From positions 1-5,740 of the forward strand of contig DAOUVH010000085.1 in the NCBI GenBank assembly GCA_030667725.1: a stretch of 5,740 nucleotides of DNA, read 5' to 3'. The stretch comes from Candidatus Cloacimonadota bacterium (GTDB lineage Bacteria > Cloacimonadota > Cloacimonadia > Cloacimonadales > TCS61). The translations under genes were made by a program, and so were the position numbers. This document shows, in pieces, positions 1 through 5,423 of the stretch (positions are counted from its first letter, which is position 1; each line of letters starts with the position of its first letter). Under the pieces are notes generated by a model that worked only from the letters and a program-made list of their open reading frames with translations, was not told where the DNA came from and ran no database searches.

Positions 1-594
1 TCAACAGTTTCGGCAGGTGCAATTATTTATAAAATGTTTAAAAAAGAAATTGATGATTTTAATGAAAAATCTACAAATTATATTGCTCAAGCTATCTATA
101 CTACAATTCTTAATGATACAGATAATTTCTTAAACCAGAATGTTGATGAAGAGACATTTTTGATCTGTTCCGAACTTATTAAATACAAGATCGATCCGGG
201 AAGAATTACAGAATTATTCCTGCTGAATAAACCTGCCAACGAGATACGTTTCGTGGGTGAAGTGCTCTCTACTGTAGAAACTTTTGATAATGATCAAATC
301 TTGTTTATGCACTCAACGGTTAATATGCTCAAGAGTAACAAAGTTGGGCATGAAGGGACCTCGAAACTTACCCGCTGGGTTAAAGGAACTCACAACGTTA
401 AAGTTACGGTTCTCTATAATCAAGTTGTTAAAAATAGATTTCGCATCAGTTTGCGTTCAAATTATATCAATGTAAATAAGATAGCTGTGAAATATGGCGG
501 TGGTGGTCATGAGAAAGCTTCCGGTTGTGAAATGAAAGGAAGTCTGGAAGAATTAAAAATTACTTTACTGGAAGACATCCGGGAACAATTATAA
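1..594 (+). CDS. nrnA: DHH-family nanoRNase / pAp phosphatase, C-terminal part (5' end outside window)
   Basis: The reading frame is open from base 1, so the first in-frame ATG at 34 is internal and the gene begins upstream of the window. The N-terminal DHH domain, with the metal-binding DHH signature, is not visible. What remains is the linker and the C-terminal DHHA1 substrate-binding domain. Its hallmark is the glycine loop GGGGHEKASG at bases 496-525, preceded by RISLRSNYINVNKIA, which matches the family pattern of a serine/arginine strand followed by 'VN.IA..[FY]GGGGH..A.G'. Family members are cytoplasmic Mn-dependent enzymes that degrade 2-5 nt RNAs from the 5' or 3' end; many also convert 3'-phosphoadenosine 5'-phosphate to AMP. 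The gene ends 3 nt before truB, a pairing common in bacteria where both follow rbfA. The substrate preference (RNA, pAp or cyclic dinucleotide products) cannot be read from this fragment. Confidence 0.9.
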   Translation, partial: STVSAGAIIYKMFKKEIDDFNEKSTNYIAQAIYTTILNDTDNFLNQNVDEETFLICSELIKYKIDPGRITELFLLNKPANEIRFVGEVLSTVETFDNDQILFMHSTVNMLKSNKVGHEGTSKLTRWVKGTHNVKVTVLYNQVVKNRFRISLRSNYINVNKIAVKYGGGGHEKASGCEMKGSLEELKITLLEDIREQL

Positions 595-597
595 CAA

Positions 598-1461
598 ATG
601 TCAGATTTCGGTGTACTATTAATTGATAAACCACCGAACATAACTTCGTTCGATGTAGTTAGAAAACTCCGCAAAATAATCGGAATCAGGAAGATTGGAC
701 ATACCGGAACACTTGATCCATTTGCAACCGGACTTTTGCAAATTTGCATTGGAAAGGCTACTCGAGTTGTTTCCAAACTCACAAATGAAGATAAAACATA
801 TCTAGCAACTTGTCAGTTTGGAATCCAAACCGATACAGGTGATATTACAGGTGAGATCATCAAACAGGAAAAACCTTCTATGATTTTCAAAGAAGATATA
901 AATAAAATTATACCTGAAATCTTGAAAATAACGTCTCAGATTCCACATAAATTCTCAGCCGTTAAGGTTGATGGAAAGCGAGCTTATGATCTTGCAAGAC
1001 AAAAAAAAGAAGTAGTACTTCAATCACGTCCTATTAAAATTTTGGGATTTAGTATAGAAAAATTTGAAGACAACAAGCTCACTTATAAAGCTCATGTTAG
1101 TAAAGGAACCTATATTCGTGTTCTCTCAGAAACAATTGCCGAGAGACTTGGAACAATAGGAACAACAATAAATCTGAGACGAACTAAAATAGGTAAGATT
1201 GATCTGAGCAATGCTATTAAATTAGAAGATCTAAATAAAAATAACTGGGAAAAACATCTTATCCCATTAACTAAAATATTTTCATCACTTACAACAGTTC
1301 ATATTGAACCTGAACAAAAGGAACTCTTTCGAAATGGAAGTATTGTTGAGGTTTCGCAAAAAAACGAGGATGAAGTTATCGTACTTGACAGTGCAGATGA
1401 ATGTGTTGGGTTTGGTTATATTAAAGAGGGTTCACTAAAACCCAAAATAGTATTTATATGA
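598..1461 (+). CDS. truB: tRNA pseudouridine(55) synthase TruB
   Basis: TruB isomerises U55 in the T-psi-C loop of tRNAs. This 287-residue protein has the TruB signatures in order: the N-terminal DKPPNITS (residues 10-17), the catalytic loop GHTGTLDPFATGLL (34-47) with the nucleophile Asp40, corresponding to E. coli Asp48, and Tyr68, corresponding to Tyr76. These are followed by PHKFSAVKVDGKRAY (116-130), KGTYIR (169-174) and an LRR segment. The last 60 or so residues fit the variable TruB C-terminal/PUA-like domain, and the length is slightly short of E. coli's. The motif I would expect as DKPxGxTS has Asn14 where Gly is usual. The ATG at 598 lies 3 nt after the nrnA stop. No good Shine-Dalgarno precedes it, so translation is probably coupled to nrnA. 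The stop overlaps ribF as ATGA. The identification is secure. Confidence 0.97.
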   Translation: MSDFGVLLIDKPPNITSFDVVRKLRKIIGIRKIGHTGTLDPFATGLLQICIGKATRVVSKLTNEDKTYLATCQFGIQTDTGDITGEIIKQEKPSMIFKEDINKIIPEILKITSQIPHKFSAVKVDGKRAYDLARQKKEVVLQSRPIKILGFSIEKFEDNKLTYKAHVSKGTYIRVLSETIAERLGTIGTTINLRRTKIGKIDLSNAIKLEDLNKNNWEKHLIPLTKIFSSLTTVHIEPEQKELFRNGSIVEVSQKNEDEVIVLDSADECVGFGYIKEGSLKPKIVFI

Positions 1462-2387
1462 AATATTTTAAAGATCAAGATTGCAATTTTATTAAACCTG
1501 TTGTAACAATGGGAACATTTGATGGTGTTCATCTAGGACATGTCAAAATTCTGAACCAGGTTGTAAAGAAAGCTAAAGAGAAGAAGACAAAATCCGTTGT
1601 GATAACATACTATCATCATCCTCTGGAAACCATTCACAAAAAAACATTTCCATATCTTCTTACTGAGCGAGAAAACAAAGAAAAGTTTTTAAAAGATTGT
1701 GGAATAGATTGTGTTCTGTATTTGGATTTTGATGAAGAAATGGCACAGATGCAACCGGAAGACTTCCTAAAAAAGATCATTATAGATGAGATAAATGCTC
1801 AGGATCTTGTAGTTGGCTATGATACACATTTTGGAAATTCACGTGAAGGTAATTATCAATTTTTAAAGGATAGATCCTCAATTTACAATTATTGTATAGA
1901 ATTGATCGAACCGGAAAAGATAAACAATCATATCATCAGCAGTAGCCTGATAAGAGATTATATAAGGGAAGGTGATATGCAGTATGCATCTAAATTGCTT
2001 GGAAGGAATTACTCCATCCACGGATCAGTTCAGTTGGGTCATCGCATTGGAAGAAAGATCGGTTTTCCAACAATAAATCTTCAACCACTTGATGCTAATA
2101 AGTTGATCCCGGCAATTGGAGTTTATATCTGTGAAGTACTGGTTGAAGGTAAAAAAAATTTAGGTGTAACTAATATTGGTTATTCACCAACTCTAAAAAC
2201 AACGCGTATAAAGGAGATTGAAACCCATATTTTAGATTTTGACGACGATCTGTATCATAAAGAAGTTAAAGTATGTTTTAATAAGAAACTACGTGATGAA
2301 CTGCAATTTAAAAATAAGATTGAACTTATTGAAGCTATTGGGAAAGATATCATAGAAACGCGGGAATTTTTTAAAAGGAGAAAATGA
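1458..2387 (+). CDS. ribF: Bifunctional riboflavin kinase / FMN adenylyltransferase RibF
   Basis: RibF phosphorylates riboflavin to FMN and adenylates FMN to FAD in the cytoplasm. At 309 residues the protein has the usual two-domain length. The N-terminal adenylyltransferase half carries the nucleotidyltransferase motif GTFDGVHLGH (residues 19-28), the VGYDTHFG loop (119-126) and the ISSSLIR signature (160-166). The C-terminal kinase half begins at the LLGRNYSIHG joint. It carries GFPTINL (202-208, the family PTxN Mg/ATP motif at 204-207), GVYICEV, and ETHILDFDDDLY (255-266), where Glu255 aligns with the catalytic glutamate. Both activities therefore look intact. The only plausible start is the ATG at 1458, since the next ATG falls inside the catalytic motif. 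It overlaps the truB stop by 4 nt and has no adjacent Shine-Dalgarno, so re-initiation after truB is likely. The 3' end overlaps radA in the same way. Confidence 0.97.
   Translation: MKYFKDQDCNFIKPVVTMGTFDGVHLGHVKILNQVVKKAKEKKTKSVVITYYHHPLETIHKKTFPYLLTERENKEKFLKDCGIDCVLYLDFDEEMAQMQPEDFLKKIIIDEINAQDLVVGYDTHFGNSREGNYQFLKDRSSIYNYCIELIEPEKINNHIISSSLIRDYIREGDMQYASKLLGRNYSIHGSVQLGHRIGRKIGFPTINLQPLDANKLIPAIGVYICEVLVEGKKNLGVTNIGYSPTLKTTRIKEIETHILDFDDDLYHKEVKVCFNKKLRDELQFKNKIELIEAIGKDIIETREFFKRRK
2376..2380 (+). promoter_or_regulatory. Ribosome binding site of radA, serving twin ATGs
   Basis: AGGAG lies inside the end of ribF, just before ATGATG. It is 3 nt from the ATG at 2384 and 6 nt from the ATG at 2387. 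The second distance is the more usual one, so RadA may start one residue later than annotated here. This is the clearest Shine-Dalgarno in the four-gene run, suggesting radA is translated partly independently of ribF. Confidence 0.7.
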
Positions 2388-3736
2388 TGTTCTTCTGTAC
2401 AGAATGCGGATCGGAAACTGCAAAATGGAGTGGAAAATGTCCTGCTTGTGGAGCTTGGAATAGTCTTAAAGAAACAACAAGTGTAACCGGAAGAAAGAAC
2501 AAAAAAAATAAAGGTCGTGATATTTTTGAAAATGAACCAAATAAAAAACCTCTGAAACTTAAAGATATAGATTACACTGAACAACAAAGAACAAAATCCG
2601 GTATCTCAGAATTTGACGGTACACTTGGTGGTGGTATTGTTCCGGGAATGGTTGTACTTATCGGGGGAGAACCGGGCATTGGGAAATCAACTCTGATGTT
2701 GCAGGTTTCAGATCAACTTGCTCAACAAGGTAAAAGTGTTTTATATATTTCCGGTGAAGAGAGCGAAGAACAGATCAAACTTCGCAGTCAAAGGCTGGAA
2801 TGCAATTCCGATAATTTATTCCTATATTGCGCAACTGATTTTGAAGAAATTGCCCAGACAATATTCAACACGGAACCAGATATCGTGATCATAGATTCCA
2901 TTCAATCAATGTATCTAGCCTCTATTGAAAGTGCACCTGGAAGTGTCTCACAATTAAGAGAATGCACCGGTTTTTTTACACGTATTGCAAAACAGAAAAA
3001 TATCCCGATCTTCTTAGTAGGGCATGTAACCAAAGGCGGAATAGTTGCAGGACCAAAAATAATTGAGCATATGGTAGATACAGTGCTTTATTTTGAAGGT
3101 GAAACACAGAATCAGTTTAAAATACTCCGTGCTACCAAGAATCGTTATGGTTCCACAAATGAAATTGGAATATTTGAAATGCTCTCTACAGGATTAGCGG
3201 AAGTAAAAGATCCATCGCAATTGTTCCTTACCAGAGAGAACAATATCGGTTCTTCAGTTGGTTGTTTACTGGAAGGATCAAGAGCATTTCTGGTGGAAGT
3301 ACAGGCACTTGTCTCTCCCGCCAGTTATGGAACCCCACAGAGAGTTTCACTTGGATTCAATCACCGTAAACTGGCAGTATTAATTGCTGTTATTGAGAAG
3401 AACTTATCAGTAAATCTCCGCAATAATGATATATTCCTGAATCTTACCGGAGGTATTAAAGTTACCGATCCTGGCATAGATCTTTCTATTATTGCAGCAA
3501 TACTATCCAGTTTCAAAGAACTTACTCTTCCCGCAAACACGCTTTTATTGGGTGAAGTTGGTCTCAACGGAGAGATCAGACCGGTTTCTCAAACAGATAA
3601 AAGAATTAAAGAAGCAAAAAAACTTGGTTATGAAAATATTATTATTTCTGCTAAAAGTAAGACTTCAAGTAAAGAAGTAAATATAAAAAAGATCAAACAC
3701 GTCAGACAACTCTTTCCAATATTGTTTAATAAATAG
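2384..3736 (+). CDS. radA: DNA repair ATPase RadA/Sms
   Basis: RadA is a RecA-like hexameric ATPase that drives branch migration during recombinational repair and natural transformation. The 450-residue length is typical. It has an N-terminal four-cysteine zinc finger (Cys5, Cys8, Cys19, Cys22, as CTEC and CPAC), then a RecA core with Walker A GEPGIGKST (95-103), a Walker B-type strand IVIID (167-171) and the RadA-specific KNRYG motif (252-256; usually KNRFG). A C-terminal Lon-protease-like domain follows, running from about LLEGSRAFLVEVQAL through GGIKVTDPGIDLSI to GEVGLNGEIRPV. The loop GHVTKGGIVAGP (213-224) has Gly218 where I recall an acidic residue in E. coli and B. subtilis RadA. The start is one of two consecutive ATGs (2384 or 2387). 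The first overlaps the ribF stop as ATGA; the second has the better Shine-Dalgarno spacing. It is the last gene of the + strand unit. Confidence 0.97.
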   Translation: MMFFCTECGSETAKWSGKCPACGAWNSLKETTSVTGRKNKKNKGRDIFENEPNKKPLKLKDIDYTEQQRTKSGISEFDGTLGGGIVPGMVVLIGGEPGIGKSTLMLQVSDQLAQQGKSVLYISGEESEEQIKLRSQRLECNSDNLFLYCATDFEEIAQTIFNTEPDIVIIDSIQSMYLASIESAPGSVSQLRECTGFFTRIAKQKNIPIFLVGHVTKGGIVAGPKIIEHMVDTVLYFEGETQNQFKILRATKNRYGSTNEIGIFEMLSTGLAEVKDPSQLFLTRENNIGSSVGCLLEGSRAFLVEVQALVSPASYGTPQRVSLGFNHRKLAVLIAVIEKNLSVNLRNNDIFLNLTGGIKVTDPGIDLSIIAAILSSFKELTLPANTLLLGEVGLNGEIRPVSQTDKRIKEAKKLGYENIIISAKSKTSSKEVNIKKIKHVRQLFPILFNK

Positions 3737-3741
3737 AGTAA

Positions 3742-3796
3742 CGCAAACATTTAATGTTGACTTTGCGAAGCAAAACGACATATTCTTTTGTTTGCG
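3742..3796 (+). repeat. Nested stem-loop immediately downstream of radA
   Basis: An outer perfect 8-bp inverted repeat, CGCAAACA (3742-3749) with TGTTTGCG (3789-3796), encloses a second hairpin. The inner one pairs TTTGC with GCAAA (3762-3766 and 3770-3774, GAA loop) and is extended by GTTG/CGAC (3756-3759 and 3776-3779, one wobble). A competing 13-base palindrome AACATTTAATGTT (3746-3758) overlaps the left arm. It starts 6 nt after the radA stop, where a terminator or 3'-end stabiliser is expected. No U-tract follows the outer stem on either strand, so I do not call it an intrinsic terminator. The structure is seen in the sequence; any function is inference. Confidence 0.45.
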
Positions 3797-3830
3797 GAAA
3801 ACATTGTTGCTGAGGTGATGTACAATTCTG

Positions 3831-3945
3831 CGTCATCCTGACGATTCTTTCATGTTATTTTTTTAAGGAAGGATAGACAACAACAAATACTCAATTTTTC
3901 CTAACTCTTCGTTAATAGATCAGCAAGAAGACTCCTCAGAGTGAC
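3831..3945. repeat. Putative degenerate palindromic intergenic element (MITE/REP-like)
   Basis: GTCATCCTGA (3832-3841) faces the inverted arm TCAGAGTGAC (3936-3945). Eight of ten positions are complementary, and six of the next eight inward also match without gaps. Each arm also forms its own small hairpin: CGTCA-TCC-TGACG (3831-3843) on the left and ACTC-CTCA-GAGT (3931-3942) on the right. The interior is AT-rich and non-coding, with T7 at 3858-3864 and AAGGAAGGAT at 3865-3874. Arms of the GTCATyCTGA type are familiar from dispersed palindromic repeats in several bacterial genomes, and a gap between convergent genes is their usual place. I see no clear target-site duplication. Only one copy is in the window, so repeat status is inferred. 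Confidence 0.4.
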
Positions 3946-3956
3946 AGGTATTTTTA

Positions 3957-4856
3957 TTAAAACGCCTTAGCAACTCTACAAGCTAAAGCAACATTGTTTT
4001 CCACCAGCCTTATATTAGTTTCCAGTGAAGAGCCTTTAGTTATTTTCACGATCTCAGCAAGCAAAAATGGAGTTAATTCTCTTCCTGTTATACCGTTTCT
4101 CTTTGCTCTTTTTAAAGCTATTTTAATGTGTTCATCCATTTCTGCAAATGGTATCTCATACTTTTTAGGAATTGGATTTGCTACCAATATCCCATTTTTA
4201 AATCCGAGCTTTGTATTTGTTTTGTAAATATCAGCGATCTCTTTTTCTGAATCAATTCTATCGATATGCAGATCACTCTCAGCAGAATAGAATGCAGGGA
4301 ACAGGTCAGTTTGAAACCCATAAACCGGAACACCAAAAGATTCCAGCATTTCCAAAGTTTTAGGAAGATCCAGAATTGCTTTAGCGCCGGCAGAAACAAC
4401 AATAACCGGAGTTTTTGCAAACTCCTTCAAATCTGCTGAAATATCAAATGAGTCTTCTGCACCACGATGAACACCACCAATTCCACCTGTAGCAAAAACT
4501 TTTATTCCTGCCATGTTTGCAGCTATCATTGTGGCAGCAACAGTTGTAGCGCCAATTTTCCTCGAAGCTAATACTCGGCTGAAATCTCTGCGTGAAACTT
4601 TTGCTACATCTTTGCTGACTGCCAACATTTCCAGTTCATCATCATTAAGCCCAATCTTGATCTTGCCATTCATCAAACATATTGTAGCAGGAACTACTCC
4701 GGCATCTTCTGCAATTTTTTCCAGGCTCTTAGCTACACGAATATTTTCTGGATACGGCATCCCGTGTGAGATTATTGTGGACTCCAAAGCTATGACCGGT
4801 TTGTTATTATCTAATGCCTGTTTTACTCTATTGTTTATTTCCAAAAATTTATGCAT
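3957..4856 (-). CDS. psuG: Pseudouridine-5'-phosphate glycosidase PsuG
   Basis: PsuG cleaves the C-C glycosidic bond of pseudouridine 5'-phosphate reversibly, giving uracil and ribose 5-phosphate, normally after PsuK phosphorylates pseudouridine. The 299-residue protein is full length. Conserved blocks are ALESTIISHGMPYP (23-36), VPATIC (55-60), KVSRRD (86-91), GATTVAATM (102-110), VFATGGIGGVHRGAE (120-134), FDISADL (137-143), SAGAKAILD (155-163), GFQTDLFPAFYS and ANPIPKK. Aligned from memory to E. coli PsuG, Glu25, Lys86, His130, Asp142 and the Schiff-base Lys159 correspond to Glu31, Lys93, His137, Asp149 and Lys166, so the active site looks complete. The ATG overlaps the stop of the upstream RlpA-family gene by one base (TAATG), and GGAAG lies 4 nt ahead, inside that gene. 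No PsuK kinase or nucleoside transporter gene is in the window; they may lie elsewhere in the genome. Confidence 0.97.
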   Translation of the reverse strand: MHKFLEINNRVKQALDNNKPVIALESTIISHGMPYPENIRVAKSLEKIAEDAGVVPATICLMNGKIKIGLNDDELEMLAVSKDVAKVSRRDFSRVLASRKIGATTVAATMIAANMAGIKVFATGGIGGVHRGAEDSFDISADLKEFAKTPVIVVSAGAKAILDLPKTLEMLESFGVPVYGFQTDLFPAFYSAESDLHIDRIDSEKEIADIYKTNTKLGFKNGILVANPIPKKYEIPFAEMDEHIKIALKRAKRNGITGRELTPFLLAEIVKITKGSSLETNIRLVENNVALACRVAKAF

Positions 4857-5299
4857 TACTCTTCCAAAACTCTGATCTTCATTTTTTTAACGCCGTATGG
4901 TATCAGACCTATCTCTATTGCAGCTGCTTGTGATAGATCGAGATCTCTGCCTTTTATAAAAGGTCCGCGATCATTAATTCGTACAATTACAGATTTTCCA
5001 TTATCTTCGTTTGTGACTTCCAATTTTGTATTGAAAGGAAGTGTTTTGTGAGCACAGGTAAGCTTATTCATGTCAAAGATCTCACCGTTTGCGGTTTGAC
5101 GTCCGTGGAATTTCTTTCCATAATAGGAACAAACAAAATAGAATTCATCACCTTTTTTTACCTTTGTTTCATAAACTTCCGACTTCCCGTATCTTTGATT
5201 TAGATGATTCTTAGAAACCCCTTTAGTTTTAAATTTCGCATTTGGACTACATCCAAAAAATATTGATATTAATAATGATATCCAGATGATTCTGTTCAA
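4856..5299 (-). CDS. rlpA: RlpA-family lipoprotein (septal-ring lytic transglycosylase-like, DPBB domain)
   Basis: Taking the TTG at 5299, the protein is 147 residues: a lipoprotein signal [17 protein letters not shown] (lipidated Cys17), a poorly conserved linker to about residue 52, then one double-psi beta-barrel domain. Conserved RlpA blocks are [29 protein letters not shown] and [18 protein letters not shown]. His84 and Asp110 are 26 apart, as are the H131/D157 active-site pair I recall for P. aeruginosa RlpA, so strand-cleaving activity on peptidoglycan is possible. There is no C-terminal SPOR domain, so septal targeting via denuded glycans is not supported. The lipobox FFGC is atypical (LAGC is usual). 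The TTG is chosen because GGAGGG (5304-5309) sits 4 nt before it and overlaps the next upstream TTG at 5311. A stop codon directly precedes 5311, and no ATG is available. The gene is coupled to psuG downstream. Confidence 0.9.
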   Translation of the reverse strand: MNRIIWISLLISIFFGCSPNAKFKTKGVSKNHLNQRYGKSEVYETKVKKGDEFYFVCSYYGKKFHGRQTANGEIFDMNKLTCAHKTLPFNTKLEVTNEDNGKSVIVRINDRGPFIKGRDLDLSQAAAIEIGLIPYGVKKMKIRVLEE

Positions 5300-5303
5300 A
5301 ATT

Positions 5304-5309
5304 CCCTCC
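5304..5309 (-). promoter_or_regulatory. Ribosome binding site of the RlpA-family gene
   Basis: On the - strand this reads GGAGGG, the strongest Shine-Dalgarno match in the window, 4 nt before the TTG at 5299. It decides the start: the alternative TTG at 5309-5311 overlaps the site itself and would add MEGI ahead of an otherwise standard signal peptide. Confidence 0.8.
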
Positions 5310-5322
5310 AACTAACTTTCTA

Positions 5323-5338
5323 TGCATCAAATAATGCA
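5323..5338. promoter_or_regulatory. Operator-like inverted repeat in the divergent gap
   Basis: TGCAT (5323-5327) and ATGCA (5334-5338) form a perfect 5-bp inverted repeat around a 6-bp spacer, about 24 bp upstream of the RlpA-family start. On the - strand, a weak TTGTTA / TAGAAA pair with 17-bp spacing brackets it, which would place it between -35 and -10 of an rlpA-psuG promoter. Repeats this short arise easily by chance in AT-rich DNA, so this is only a candidate. Confidence 0.2.
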
Positions 5339-5370
5339 GTAACAAAGAATTTGTCTATCAATTTTTCCTG

Positions 5371-5376
5371 TTGACA
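5371..5376 (+). promoter_or_regulatory. Possible -35 hexamer (TTGACA) for the M20 peptidase gene
   Basis: A perfect TTGACA lies 47 bp upstream of the peptidase start. No convincing TATAAT-like hexamer occurs 16-18 bp downstream, so a sigma70-type promoter is not established. The gene must have its own promoter somewhere in this gap, because its neighbour runs the other way. Confidence 0.25.
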
Positions 5377-5412
5377 GAAAATGCTCTCCTACCAAGTTTC
5401 ATTTAAAAATAT

Positions 5413-5417
5413 AAGGA
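5413..5417 (+). promoter_or_regulatory. Ribosome binding site of the M20 peptidase gene
   Basis: AAGGA with a 6-nt spacer precedes the ATG at 5424. It fixes that start, which also fits the N-terminus expected for the family. Confidence 0.65.
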
Positions 5418-5423
5418 TATTTT

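Noticed and set aside
34..594. A complete 186-residue gene starting at the ATG at 34
   Set aside because: The frame stays open to base 1 and the upstream residues (STVSAGAIIYK) read like the continuation of an NrnA protein, so the gene is truncated by the window, not short.
507..782. 91-codon open frame on the - strand across the nrnA-truB junction
   Set aside because: Antisense to two motif-bearing genes, including the TruB catalytic loop. No domain is recognised.
2255..2587. 110-codon open frame on the - strand over the ribF-radA junction
   Set aside because: Hydrophobic, Ser/Phe-rich translation typical of reversed AT-rich coding DNA. It covers the RadA zinc finger in antisense.
3839..3864. 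Intrinsic terminator from hairpin CGTCATCCTGACG plus T7
   Set aside because: The stem is only 5 bp, and the T-run begins 14 nt after it rather than directly behind.
4513..4875. 120-codon open frame on the + strand antisense to psuG
   Set aside because: It lies opposite highly conserved PsuG blocks, has no recognisable domain, and the psuG frame is the one with family motifs.
5312..5423. Small gene, riboswitch or tRNA in the divergent gap
   Set aside because: No open frame with a start and ribosome binding site, no cloverleaf, and no recognisable riboswitch core. The gap fits a pair of promoters.
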